A stretch of 64,000 bases of DNA from Nocardia asteroides (GTDB taxonomy: Bacteria; Actinomycetota; Actinomycetes; Mycobacteriales; Mycobacteriaceae): the NCBI RefSeq assembly GCF_021183625.1, contig NZ_CP089214.1, forward strand, positions 4,712,001-4,776,000, in the 5' to 3' direction. Under the pieces are notes generated by a model, which ran no database searches, was not told where the DNA came from, and saw only the letters and a program-made list of their open reading frames with translations. The first letter of the stretch is position 1, and every line of letters begins with the position of its first letter. Positions 46,442-55,351 of this stretch are shown piece after piece. Made by a program: the position numbers and the translations under genes.

Positions 46442-47060
46442 CCGCGAGAAGTTGCTGCGCGACTACGTTTCCGGCCGGGTCTCCGTCTTGCAGAGGAGGT
46501 ACCGCGAACAGGACGCCGACGCGCGGGCGGCACTGGCAGAGCTGCGCCGCGGTGTCGGCGGCGCCCCAGGAACCGATCCGCTGCTGTGGAAACTGACCGT
46601 CGACGGCTTCCCGGCCGAACTGAACGCGCCGGAAACCCTGACCCGTGCCGAACACGACGGCGCCGCGACGGTGTGGGAGCGCGCGGCCTTCGACGCGATC
46701 ACGCTCTTCGCGCTGCACCAGCAGTCGCGGACCAGCGCCATGCACCGCGCGGGCATCGGGCTCGGCGCGGCCGTGCGCGTGCTCGGCACCCGCGCCGGCT
46801 CCGAGGACGCCGTGCGCGCTCGCTTCCACGCGCTGGGGACAGCACAGGATCATCCCGCGCGGCTCATCCACCTACGCGGCCTCATCACCCAGTGCCGGGC
46901 CTTCGACATCGCCCTCGACTACGGCAGACTCGCCGTCGACCTGGGCAGGCTCGACCGCAACACCTACGCCGACCGCGTACTGCTGGCCTGGGCTCGCGAT
47001 CTCCATCGCCGCCCCCGCGAGGCCACCGCGGACACCCCTGAGACAGGAGAGAAGCGATGA
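46413..47060 (+). CDS. casB: Cascade small subunit Cse2/CasB (Cas11)
   Basis: 215 aa from the ATG at 46413 behind GAAAGGAAAGG, inside the end of cse1. All-helical and rich in Arg; ALHQQSRTSAMHRAGIGLGAAVR and HLRGLITQCRAFDIALDYGRLAVDL are Cse2-type. Two copies form the belly of Cascade and hold the displaced strand. Confidence 0.93.
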   Translation: MTNVSMSFGDREKLLRDYVSGRVSVLQRRYREQDADARAALAELRRGVGGAPGTDPLLWKLTVDGFPAELNAPETLTRAEHDGAATVWERAAFDAITLFALHQQSRTSAMHRAGIGLGAAVRVLGTRAGSEDAVRARFHALGTAQDHPARLIHLRGLITQCRAFDIALDYGRLAVDLGRLDRNTYADRVLLAWARDLHRRPREATADTPETGEKR

Positions 47061-48178
47061 CCAGGCTCTTCATCGACATCCACGTTCTGCAGACCGTGCC
47101 GCCGAGCAATATCAACCGAGACGACACCGGGCGACCCAAGACGGCCTACTACGGCGGCGTGCAGCGCGCCCGCGTCTCCAGCCAGGCATGGAAGCGCGCG
47201 GCCCGCACCGAATTCCGCACACTGGTCGATCCAGACACGCTCGGCGTGCGGACGAAGCGCATCGTGGAACTCGTCGCCAAGCGAGTCGGTGGCGCGATCC
47301 CCGACTCCGAGGCGCGTGACACGGCCGTGGCGACGGTATTCCGGGCGGCGGGCATCGGTCTGGAGAAGCCCAAGAAGAAGAAAGAAGAGGAACTCGACCC
47401 GACCGAGCAGTCGAAGTACCTGCTTTTCCTCAGCGCGACTCAGATCGACCGCCTCGCCGAACTCGCGATCGCCGCGCACAATGGTGCCACGGTGGACAAA
47501 GCCGCGGCCAAGGCGGCCGCCAAGGGGGCCGACAGCATCGACGTCGCGCTGTTCGGGCGGATGGTCGCCGATTCTGCTGACCTCAATGTCGATGCCGCCG
47601 CCCAGGTCGCGCATGCGATCTCGGTGCACGCGGTAAATACCGAATTCGACTACTACACCGCCGTCGATGACCGCGCACCCGAGGACAATGCGGGCGCGGG
47701 CATGATCGGCACCGTCGAGTTCAGCTCCTCGACGCTCTACCGGTACGCGACCGTGAATGTCGCCGCGCTGCAGCGGAACCTCGGTGATCCGGACGCCACC
47801 GTGCTCGCCGTCGAAGCCTTCGTGAAAGCCTTCGTGCGGAGTATGCCGACCGGCAAGCAGAACACCTTCGCGAACCGCACTCTGCCCGACGCGGTGGTGC
47901 TCAGCCTGCGCACCGACCAGCCAGTCAATCTGGTCACGGCCTTCGAGGAGCCGATCGCCGCGGCCGGCGAGGCACGGGCCGCCGTGGCCGCGAAAGCACT
48001 CGTCGCCCGCTATACCGCCGTCGAGTCCGCTTACGGTGACGGCTCCACGGTCAATTACCTGGTCGCCGCCGGTGACGGTGCCGACGTGCTCGCCGAGATC
48101 GCCGCACCCGGCTCGCTCGCCGCGGCGGTGGACGGCATCACCCAGCGAGTGCGCGCCGCGCTGGCGGTGACGCCGTGA
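47057..48178 (+). CDS. casC: Cascade backbone Cas7 (Cse4/CasC)
   Basis: 373 aa, ATGA overlap with cse2. FIDIHVLQTVPPSNINRDDTGRPKTAYYGG and RARVSSQAWKRAAR are classic for Cas7e. Six copies would coat the crRNA spacer. A lysine/glutamate-rich loop (KPKKKKEEELDP, near residue 108) interrupts the usual pattern but keeps the frame. Confidence 0.97.
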   Translation: MTRLFIDIHVLQTVPPSNINRDDTGRPKTAYYGGVQRARVSSQAWKRAARTEFRTLVDPDTLGVRTKRIVELVAKRVGGAIPDSEARDTAVATVFRAAGIGLEKPKKKKEEELDPTEQSKYLLFLSATQIDRLAELAIAAHNGATVDKAAAKAAAKGADSIDVALFGRMVADSADLNVDAAAQVAHAISVHAVNTEFDYYTAVDDRAPEDNAGAGMIGTVEFSSSTLYRYATVNVAALQRNLGDPDATVLAVEAFVKAFVRSMPTGKQNTFANRTLPDAVVLSLRTDQPVNLVTAFEEPIAAAGEARAAVAAKALVARYTAVESAYGDGSTVNYLVAAGDGADVLAEIAAPGSLAAAVDGITQRVRAALAVTP

Positions 48179-48882
48179 CGGTGCTGCTGTTGCGGTTGGC
48201 GGCTCCCCTGCAGGCATGGGGAGTCGCGAGTCGCTTCGCGCGCCGGGAGACGCAGCAATTTCCCTCCAAGAGCGGAATTCTCGGACTCATCGCCGCCGCG
48301 CAGGGGCGGCGCCGCACCGATCCCATCGAGGAGGCACTGCAGGGGCTCGGCTTCGGCGTGCGGGTCGACCAGCCGGGGCGATTGATCCGCGATTTCCAGG
48401 TGGCGCTCAGTCTGGACAAGAAGCAGTCGTTTCCGCTGTCACAGCGCTACTACCTCGCGGATGCGGCGTTCCTCGCGGTGATCCACGGTGAGCGCGAGCT
48501 CATCATCGGTATTAGAGACGCGCTGCGCCGTCCTGAGTTTCCGTTGTACCTGGGGCGTCGATCCTGCCCTGTCGCCGAGCCGCTCGTCATCGGTGAGCCG
48601 ACCGAGCAGCAGCTCGCCGACGCGCTGCGGGGTACGGAATGGCAAGCGGCTAAATGGTATCGGGGAAGGCAACCGGACCGGCTCCGGTTGCCGATCTATC
48701 GCGATCTGTTGCCGGGTGATCCGGAAGGACAATTGCGTGAGCGGGTGCGCGACATGCCGCTCAGTTTCGATCCCGAGCGTCGCGAATACGGCTGGCGCAC
48801 CGTGGTGGAGGATCACGTCGATATCGACAATCCGCTGGGGCGAGCCGGGCACTCCCCGATGGCCGCCCTGGGAGGTGAGTAG
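48175..48882 (+). CDS. casD: Cascade Cas5 (CasD)
   Basis: 235 aa, GTG start overlapping cas7. LLLRLAAPLQAWGVASRFARRETQQFPSKSGILGLIAAAQG is the Cas5e N-terminus. It caps the 5' handle of the crRNA. Stop lies 2 bp from cas6e. Confidence 0.96.
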   Translation: MTVLLLRLAAPLQAWGVASRFARRETQQFPSKSGILGLIAAAQGRRRTDPIEEALQGLGFGVRVDQPGRLIRDFQVALSLDKKQSFPLSQRYYLADAAFLAVIHGERELIIGIRDALRRPEFPLYLGRRSCPVAEPLVIGEPTEQQLADALRGTEWQAAKWYRGRQPDRLRLPIYRDLLPGDPEGQLRERVRDMPLSFDPERREYGWRTVVEDHVDIDNPLGRAGHSPMAALGGE

Positions 48883-48884
48883 CG

Positions 48885-49544
48885 ATGTTCCTGTCTCGTG
48901 TGCCGCTCAACGGCGCCCGCACCGGTGCCCGCCGAATATTCGAATCGCCCCAGGTGGCGCATGCCGCGGTCCTCGCTGCGTTCCCGCCGCAGCCCGACTC
49001 CGGCGCCGGCCGGGTGCTGTGGCGGATCGACCGTCGCGACCATCAGGTCGACCTCTACGTGGTGAGCCCGGCGGAACCGGACTTCACCCATATCGTGGAA
49101 CAGGCCGGATGGCCGACCACGACGGCGTGGACCACACGCAAGTACACGCCGCTGCTCGATCGACTCGAGGCCGGCCAGCGATGGCACTTCCGGCTCACCG
49201 CCAACCCCATTCGCGCCGCACTCGATCGCAGCGTGGACGCTCCGCTGGAGCGCGGCAAGCCGACCGGCCTCACTCATACCGATCAGATTCACTGGCTGCA
49301 GAAACGGGCCGCACCGAACGGATTCACGCTCGGGGCGAGCGATAGTGCACTCGATGTCGTGGTTTCCGATCGGAAGACGGTGCGATTCCGGCGCCGGGCG
49401 GCCACGGTCACCGTCTCGACCGCGACCTACGAGGGCACGCTCGCCGTGGTCGACGCTGATCGGCTCAGGTATGCCCTGACCAGCGGAATCGGCCGCGCCA
49501 AAGCTTATGGCTGCGGCCTGCTCACTCTCGCCCCCACTCAGTGA
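48885..49544 (+). CDS. casE: crRNA-processing endonuclease Cas6e (CasE)
   Basis: 219 aa. MFLSRVPLN at the start, RWHFRLTANPI in the middle and the C-terminal glycine-rich loop GIGRAKAYGCGLLTL are those of Cse3/Cas6e. It cuts the repeat hairpin and stays bound to the 3' handle. Its target hairpins here have two versions (CGCACGCG in arrays 1 and 2, CGCATGCG in array 3). Confidence 0.96.
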   Translation: MFLSRVPLNGARTGARRIFESPQVAHAAVLAAFPPQPDSGAGRVLWRIDRRDHQVDLYVVSPAEPDFTHIVEQAGWPTTTAWTTRKYTPLLDRLEAGQRWHFRLTANPIRAALDRSVDAPLERGKPTGLTHTDQIHWLQKRAAPNGFTLGASDSALDVVVSDRKTVRFRRRAATVTVSTATYEGTLAVVDADRLRYALTSGIGRAKAYGCGLLTLAPTQ

Positions 49545-50524
49545 ACGACCAGCCCTCCGCTCGGTCGATCGGGATCGGCGAGCTGGTTCGTGCCAAAGAC
49601 CGGCTCTCGTTCCTGTATCTGGAGCGGGCGACCGTCCATCGGGACGGCAATGCCATCACGTCCACCGACGAGAACGGCGTCGTGCATATTCCCGCGGCGA
49701 CCATCGGTGCGCTGCTGCTCGGCCCGGGCACGCGCGTCACCCATCAGGCGATGCTGCTGCTCGCCGAGAGCGGGTCGACCGCGGTATGGGTGGGTGAGCG
49801 CGGCGTGCGGTACTACGCGCACGGGCGATCGCTGGCGCGGAGTTCCCGGCTGCTCGAGGCGCAGGCGGTCGCGGTCACCAATCAGGCCCAGCGGCTTCGG
49901 GTAGCGCGCCGCATGTACGAGATGCGTTTCCCGGGCGAAGACGTCAGCGCGTTGACCATGCAGCAGTTGCGCGGGCGCGAGGGCGCGCGCGTGCGGCGCT
50001 TGTACCGGGACCACGCGGAACGCACCGGAATCGCCTGGAGCCGACGCGACTACAACCCCGACGACTTCGGCGCGAGCGACGACATCAATCGCGCGCTTTC
50101 GGCCGCGACCACCTGCCTCTACGGCATCGTGCACGCGGTTGTCGTCGCGCTCGGCTGCGCGCCCGGACTCGGTTTCGTGCACACCGGCCACGAACGGTCC
50201 TTCGTCTTCGACCTCGCCGATCTCTACAAGGCCGACTTCGCCATCCCACCCGCCTTCGAAGCCGCCGCGTCCGGCGCCGACGACATCCCCGCCACCACCC
50301 GCCGCGCCGTCCGGGAGGCGGTGCACACCGGACATCTGCTCGAGCGCTGCTGCACCGACATCTATGCCCTGCTGCTCCCGGAAGAGCCCGACGGTGCGGC
50401 CGAGTGGGATACCGACATCGTCGAGCTGTGGGACCGCGGGGGCAATGTCGCGGCGGGCACCTCCTACTCGGACTCTGGCTCGGATTCGGACTCTGGCTCG
50501 GACGAGGCTGAAGTTCCGTGGTAG
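49541..50524 (+). CDS. cas1: CRISPR integrase Cas1 (type I-E)
   Basis: 327 aa, GTG start overlapping cas6e. Active-site candidates: Glu147 (REGAR), His214 (GFVHTGHE) and Asp227 with Asp224 (FDLADLYK). With Cas2 it inserts new spacers next to the leader. The last ~25 residues form an acidic Ser/Asp repeat tail (SDSGSDSDSGSDEAE) not part of the conserved fold. Overlaps cas2 by 7 nt. Confidence 0.97.
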   Translation: MNDQPSARSIGIGELVRAKDRLSFLYLERATVHRDGNAITSTDENGVVHIPAATIGALLLGPGTRVTHQAMLLLAESGSTAVWVGERGVRYYAHGRSLARSSRLLEAQAVAVTNQAQRLRVARRMYEMRFPGEDVSALTMQQLRGREGARVRRLYRDHAERTGIAWSRRDYNPDDFGASDDINRALSAATTCLYGIVHAVVVALGCAPGLGFVHTGHERSFVFDLADLYKADFAIPPAFEAAASGADDIPATTRRAVREAVHTGHLLERCCTDIYALLLPEEPDGAAEWDTDIVELWDRGGNVAAGTSYSDSGSDSDSGSDEAEVPW

Positions 50525-50889
50525 TGCTGGTGTTGACGGCCTGTCCAGCGGGCCTGCGCGGGCACCTCACCCGCTGGTTCCTGGAAATCAGCCCCGGAGT
50601 GTTCGTCGGTGTCGTCTCCGCGCGGGTCCGGGAGCTGGCCTGGGAACGCGCCGTCGAGCTGGCGCGGGACGGGCGCGCCATCATGATTCACAGCACTCGC
50701 GGCGAGCAGCGGCTCGCTTTCAAGGTGCATCGGCATGATTGGGAACCTGTCGATATCGATGGACTTCAGCTCATGCGACGGCCGCACACCGCCGATGCGA
50801 GGGCGGGGAAGGCGCGGGCCGGCTGGAGCAAGGCGAGCCGCTATGGACGTGCGGCGAAGCGCCGTAAGCCGTCGACTACCGACGAATAG
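50518..50889 (+). CDS. cas2: CRISPR adaptation protein Cas2 (type I-E)
   Basis: 123 aa, GTG start within the end of cas1. VVVLVLTACPAGLRGHLTRWF and ISPGVFVGVVSARVRELAWE are typical of the E. coli-type Cas2. The basic tail after residue 85 (KARAGWSKASRYGRAAKRRK) is longer than in E. coli Cas2. It bridges two Cas1 dimers in the integration complex. Last gene of the operon. Confidence 0.95.
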   Translation: MVVLVLTACPAGLRGHLTRWFLEISPGVFVGVVSARVRELAWERAVELARDGRAIMIHSTRGEQRLAFKVHRHDWEPVDIDGLQLMRRPHTADARAGKARAGWSKASRYGRAAKRRKPSTTDE

Positions 50890-50997
50890 GTGCGTGGCCA
50901 TAGTGAAGTCCCTTGGCACCTGGTGGGATTTGCATTGACGGCATGACCGCATCGGTGTGTGAGAGCATCGCCGTGCCCGGACATGGGTGCACGCGTG

Positions 50998-51080
50998 CGG
51001 CTCATCCCCGTGTGCGCGGGGAGCACACTTACTGACCTGCGCTTACTTTGGCAGAGGCCGTTGCTCATTCACTTTCAATC
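50998..51080 (-). CRISPR. Collapsed CRISPR array 4: leader plus one repeat, inverted
   Basis: Read on the minus strand, GAAAGTGAATGAGCAAC (from 51076), then GGTCAGTAAGT, abut a repeat (51026 down to 50998) that differs from the consensus by one hairpin base and a final G. This matches the leader/repeat junction of arrays 2 and 3, 50 bp apart instead of 52, but the inner inverted repeat is lost. About 30 bp further (50939-50968) a sequence only loosely like a repeat may be an older remnant. The array is on the far side of cas2, transcribed towards it. Confidence 0.8.
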
Positions 51081-51172
51081 CGCGACTCTCCCAACCTCCG
51101 ATCGCTAACGCTCTACCACCCCGACGGTAGCGAAACTCGCGGGGAGCAAGATCCGAATCGAGCCGACACCCG

Positions 51173-52909
51173 TCAAACTCCCGCTCGCTCCAACCGCCAC
51201 CCGCTCGCCCGCGACCGCTCCCCCCAGAAAGCCGCGTATCGCCCACCGAGTTGCAACAACTCACTGTGCGTCCCCCGCTCGACAATCGCCCCGCCCTCGA
51301 CGAACAGGATCTGATCCGCGTGCGCGATCGTCGACAGCCGATGCGCGACCACGATCACCGTCTTCCCCTGGGTCAGCTCGTGCACCCCGCGCACCACGAC
51401 CGCCTCACTGTGCGGATCGAGCGCACTCGTCGCCTCGTCCAGCAGCACGATCGGCGCCTCCTTGAGCAGCGCCCGCGCGATCGAAACCCGCTGCCGCTCA
51501 CCGCCGGAGAGCGAAGCACCGCCTTCACCGACCCTGGTATCCCACCCGTCCGGCAGCCGCGCGGCGATCTCGTCGACGCGAGCCGCCTCGCCGACCCGGC
51601 GCACCTCCTCGTCGGTGGCGTCCGGCTTGCCGATCCGGATGTTCTCGGTGACCGAGCGGTCGAACAGGTAGACATTCTGGAAGACCAGCGCGAGCTGGTC
51701 GAACAGCGTCTGCGACGGCTGCTCCCGCACATCGTGCCCGCCGATGGCCACCCGCCCGGAATCCACGTCGTAGTAGCGGGCGGCGAGCCGCAGCAGCGTC
51801 GTCTTGCCGGAGCCGCTCGGCCCGACGATCGCGGTGGTCGTGCCCGCGGGCACGGTGAAGGACACCCCGGAGATCACCCGCTCGCCCGCGCGGTAGCCGA
51901 AGCTGACGTCATCGAAGCGCACCTCGGGCGCACCGGGGGTGACCTCGGCCGCGGCCTCCGGCAGCACCGGCTCGGCGAGCAGCTCGGTGACCCGGTCGAG
52001 GGAGTTGCGGGCGGTGCGCAGCCCGTTTCCGATCTGCGCGGCCTGGGTGAGCGGCTCCACGAACCGCGCGCTCACCGCGATCAGCGCGATGGCGACGGCG
52101 GCCGAGACAGAACCGCCGGTGACCAACGTGATCACCACGTACACCAGGACCAGGAACACCGCCTGAACGAACAGCTCGAACACGATGAGGCCGGGCACCG
52201 AGGTGAACACCGTCCGGGTGGTCTCCGAGCGCTGCCGATGCAGCGCGCCGTCCAGCGCCTTGTTTCCGCTGCCGACCGCGCCGAAGGCCCGCAGCACCGG
52301 CTGCGCCTGCGCGAACTCGACCACCCGCGCGTCGGCCTCGGCCGCGGCCGCGTGCACCCGCTTCTCGGAGGTGGAGTAGGCCCGGCTGGCCATTATGTTC
52401 ACCGCGTACAGCACCGGCGCGGCCACCAGCATGGTGAGCGAGATCCGCCAGTCCACGAACAGCATGCCGACGGCGACGGTGACCGGCACGATCACCGCGG
52501 TCAGTATCTTGGCGACCAGGTAGGCGAGCGCCCGCTGCACCTCGAGCACGTTCTCCGTGGCGAGCCGGCCGATCGGACCCGCGCCGTGCGTCTCGAACCA
52601 GCCGAGCGGCATCGCGTTCAGATGATCGCCGATGCGCAACTGCAGGTCGCGCTGCATGCCGAGCGCGATGCGCAGCGCGATGGTGGTCTGCAGGTAGCTG
52701 AAGACGGCCATCACCGCGACCGCGACCACCATGGCGATCGTCCAGGTCCAGGCGCGATCCAGGCGATCCTCGAACAGGGCCTCCAGCACGGGAACCAAGA
52801 GCAGGTAGCCGATGCCCTGCGCGACCGCCTGCGCGACGATCACCGCGAGCAGGATCGGCAGCCTGCCCCGGAACTGCTCGGGTACCAGCCCGAGCACCTT
52901 GGCGATCAT
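51173..52909 (-). CDS. ABC half-transporter with fused ATPase, IrtB/YbtQ-like
   Basis: 578 aa, close to the 579 of mycobacterial IrtB. Six membrane segments fill residues 15-300 (e.g. LPILLAVIVAQAVAQGIGYLLLVPV); the ATPase follows with Walker A GPSGSGKTT, signature LSGGERQRVSIARA, Walker B IVLLDEATSALD and the H-loop VVAHRLST. The ATG overlaps the stop of its partner (ATGA), so the two form a heterodimer. The iron box ahead of the pair and the siderophore genes 6 kb away suggest transport of a ferric or apo-siderophore. Direction (uptake as in IrtAB, or export) cannot be told. Confidence 0.9.
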   Translation of the reverse strand: MIAKVLGLVPEQFRGRLPILLAVIVAQAVAQGIGYLLLVPVLEALFEDRLDRAWTWTIAMVVAVAVMAVFSYLQTTIALRIALGMQRDLQLRIGDHLNAMPLGWFETHGAGPIGRLATENVLEVQRALAYLVAKILTAVIVPVTVAVGMLFVDWRISLTMLVAAPVLYAVNIMASRAYSTSEKRVHAAAAEADARVVEFAQAQPVLRAFGAVGSGNKALDGALHRQRSETTRTVFTSVPGLIVFELFVQAVFLVLVYVVITLVTGGSVSAAVAIALIAVSARFVEPLTQAAQIGNGLRTARNSLDRVTELLAEPVLPEAAAEVTPGAPEVRFDDVSFGYRAGERVISGVSFTVPAGTTTAIVGPSGSGKTTLLRLAARYYDVDSGRVAIGGHDVREQPSQTLFDQLALVFQNVYLFDRSVTENIRIGKPDATDEEVRRVGEAARVDEIAARLPDGWDTRVGEGGASLSGGERQRVSIARALLKEAPIVLLDEATSALDPHSEAVVVRGVHELTQGKTVIVVAHRLSTIAHADQILFVEGGAIVERGTHSELLQLGGRYAAFWGERSRASGWRLERAGV

Positions 52910-54756
52910 CGGACCTCCTCGCTTTCCACCAGCGCGACCGCGCCGAGCGCGGCCTCGTTGATCTCCCAGAGTCTCTGATAGGTGCCGCCCGCCGTGCACA
53001 GCGTCTCGTGGTCGCCCTGCTCGACCAGGGTTCCGTTCTCCAGCACCAGGATCCGGTCGACGCCGGTGAGGGTGTGCAGCCGGTGCGCGATCACCAGCAC
53101 GGTGCGGCCCGCGACCAGCACGGCGAGCGCGTCCTGCACCGCCGCCTCGGATTCCGGGTCGGCGAAGGCGGTGGCCTCGTCCAGGACCAGCACCGGGGTG
53201 TCGGCGAGCAGCGCCCGCGCGATGGAGAGCCGCTGCGCCTCGCCGCCGGAGAGCGTCGCGTCGACGCCGATCTCGGACTCGTAGCCGCGCGGCAGCGCGA
53301 CGATCCGGTCGTGGATCCGGGCGGCGCGGGCGGCGGCCTCCAGGGCCGCGTCGTCGGCGTCCGCCCTGGCCAGCGTCAGGTTGTCGCGGATACTGCCGCG
53401 GATCAGCCGGACATCCTGCAGCACGAAACCGACGGTGCGGTACAGCTCCTCGGTGCCGTAGTCGCGGATGTCCCTGCCGCCGATGGTGATCCGCCCGCCG
53501 GTGACGTCGTAAAACCGGGGCAGCAGCTTGGCCAGCGTGGATTTGCCCGACCCGCTCGGCCCGACCAGCGCGGTGATGGTGCCGGGCGCCAGCTCCAGCT
53601 CGACCCCGCGCAGCACCGGATGGCCCTCGCGGTAACCGAAGGTGACGTCCTCGAACCGCACCCGCCCCCGATCGGCGTCGGCCACCGCGGGCACCGGATC
53701 GCCGGAGCCGGCCGCCAGCTCCGGCGTCTGCTGCAGCTCGTGCAGCCGCACCGCCGCCGCGCCGCCCTCGCGCAGCGCCTGCCCGCCGTACCCGAGCCCC
53801 ATGAGCGAGCTGCCGAGACCGAGCCCGACCAGCAGGAACGGCAGCACATCCAGCGGAGCCAGCCACTCCAGCCCGACCCCCGCCAGCCCGGCGACCACGA
53901 TCACCACCATGACGAAGACCGGGGCGATCACCACGTCGGTCACCGACTGCGGCCGGATCTGCGGCGTCTTGAGCCGGTCCAGCGCGGCCACCTGCTGCTC
54001 GATCGCGTCCCGGTAGGCGCTGTGCGCGCGGCCCGCCTGGCCGAAGGTCCGCACCACCTGGATGCCGTCGACGAATTCGATCGCCGCCTCCTGCACCGTC
54101 CGCGAGGTGCGGGTGTAAACGGCGAGCCGATCCCGGCCCGCCTGGTCCATCATGCGGCTGAGCCCGATGAAGTAGATGACCAGCGGAATCAGCAGCACCA
54201 GGGTGAGCCGCCAGTCCACCGTGAACAGGTAGCCGAGCGCCACCAGCGGGGCGACGACCGCGCCGACGAACTCCAGCCGCGCATGCGCGATCAGGTAGTG
54301 CAGCGCCTCGACGTCGTCCTGCAGGTACTTCTTCACCTCGCCGGAGCTGCGGTCGGAGAACCAGCCGAGCGGCACCCGGCTCAGCTTGGCGGCGAGCGCG
54401 CGGCGCACGGTCAGCTGGAAGCTCGCGTCCACCAGGTGCGACCAGGTGAGCGCGGCGGCCTGCAGCAGGCCGCGGGCGACGAGCACCGCGATGGCGATCC
54501 AGACCAGCCGCCAGACCCGGTCGGTGTCGGTCTGCGCCGCGAGCAGCTCCCGGCTGGCCTCGACGATGAGGATGAACGGCACCACCGTGCCCAGCGAGGC
54601 GACCGCGACCACCAGGCTCGCGAGGGTCAGCGTGCGCTGCACCGGGGCGAGGATCTCGCGCCGCGCCAGCGCCTCCTGCTGCTTGCGTTCCTTCAGCACC
54701 GCCTTCGGCGGCCGGTTCCCCGGCTCCGCCGTCGGCGGCGCGGTCTGCACCGTCAT
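52906..54756 (-). CDS. ABC half-transporter with fused ATPase, IrtA/YbtP-like
   Basis: 616 aa. A soluble ~38-residue start (LKERKQQEALARREILAPVQ), six membrane segments, then the ATPase: Walker A GPSGSGKST, signature LSGGEAQRLSIARA, Walker B VLVLDEATAFADPES, H-loop IAHRLHT. It lacks the N-terminal siderophore-reductase domain of mycobacterial IrtA and is more like YbtP. In Walker B the usual SALD is FADP, as in some Ybt-type proteins. First gene of the iron-box pair. Confidence 0.9.
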   Translation of the reverse strand: MTVQTAPPTAEPGNRPPKAVLKERKQQEALARREILAPVQRTLTLASLVVAVASLGTVVPFILIVEASRELLAAQTDTDRVWRLVWIAIAVLVARGLLQAAALTWSHLVDASFQLTVRRALAAKLSRVPLGWFSDRSSGEVKKYLQDDVEALHYLIAHARLEFVGAVVAPLVALGYLFTVDWRLTLVLLIPLVIYFIGLSRMMDQAGRDRLAVYTRTSRTVQEAAIEFVDGIQVVRTFGQAGRAHSAYRDAIEQQVAALDRLKTPQIRPQSVTDVVIAPVFVMVVIVVAGLAGVGLEWLAPLDVLPFLLVGLGLGSSLMGLGYGGQALREGGAAAVRLHELQQTPELAAGSGDPVPAVADADRGRVRFEDVTFGYREGHPVLRGVELELAPGTITALVGPSGSGKSTLAKLLPRFYDVTGGRITIGGRDIRDYGTEELYRTVGFVLQDVRLIRGSIRDNLTLARADADDAALEAAARAARIHDRIVALPRGYESEIGVDATLSGGEAQRLSIARALLADTPVLVLDEATAFADPESEAAVQDALAVLVAGRTVLVIAHRLHTLTGVDRILVLENGTLVEQGDHETLCTAGGTYQRLWEINEAALGAVALVESEEVR

Positions 54757-54811
54757 GCGCCTCGCCTCTCGCCCGTGGTCGTCACGCAGCGGGAGTCCCC
54801 CCGCCTCGGAG

Positions 54812-54830
54812 ATAGGTTAGGCTAAGTTTT
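54812..54830 (-). promoter_or_regulatory. IdeR/DtxR-type iron box before the transporter pair
   Basis: ATAGGTTAGGCTAAGTTTT matches the mycobacterial consensus TTAGGTTAGGCTAACCTAA at 14 of 19 positions, including the whole central TAGGTTAGGCTAA. It lies 56 bp from the transporter start. Iron-loaded IdeR would repress the pair; the divergent PPOX gene could also be affected. Confidence 0.75.
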
Positions 54831-54904
54831 GCCATCGCGGTTGATTGGTTCGAAGTTGTCCGAATAGTCGGAATCCTCGGTGGCGCAGCGCTGTTGTGAC
54901 GGAG

Positions 54905-55333
54905 ATGACCTCCTCCGTCGTCGATCCCGACACCGAGTTCGGCGCCCACGTCGCCGAACGCCTCGACTCCGATCAGATCGCCTGGCTCACCACCGTCGGC
55001 CCGAGCGGCACCCCGCAGCCGAACCCCGTGTGGTTCCTCTGGTCCGACGGCACCCTGCTGATCTTCAGCAGGCCGGACCAGGCCAAGATTCGCAATATCC
55101 GACGCAACCCACGGATCTCGGTGCACCTCAACAGCACCGAGACCGGCGGCGACGTCGTGGTGTTCACCGGCACCGCGCATATCGAGGAGGTGCCGCCCGG
55201 CGACGCCGAGACCGGCGCCCTGCTCGCCAAGTACGCGGAAGGGCTCGAGAGCCTGAACCTCACCGGCGCGGAGTTCACCGCGACCTACTCCGCCGCGATC
55301 CGCATCGTCCCGGACCGGTTGCGCGGGTTCTGA
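54905..55333 (+). CDS. PPOX-class FMN/F420-dependent enzyme, Rv3369-like
   Basis: 142 aa from the ATG at 54905; a GTG at 54896 is an alternative. A split-barrel fold is shown by IAWLTTVGPSGTPQPNPVWFLW, LLIFSRPDQAKIRNIRRNPRISVHL and VVVFTGTAHIEE, the pyridoxamine-oxidase-like family in which most mycobacterial members use F420 or FMN. Reaction unknown. Divergent from the iron-regulated transporter and followed 18 bp later by the pseudouridine synthase gene. Confidence 0.87.
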   Translation: MTSSVVDPDTEFGAHVAERLDSDQIAWLTTVGPSGTPQPNPVWFLWSDGTLLIFSRPDQAKIRNIRRNPRISVHLNSTETGGDVVVFTGTAHIEEVPPGDAETGALLAKYAEGLESLNLTGAEFTATYSAAIRIVPDRLRGF

Positions 55334-55351
55334 CCGGCTAGGGTCGGGCCG

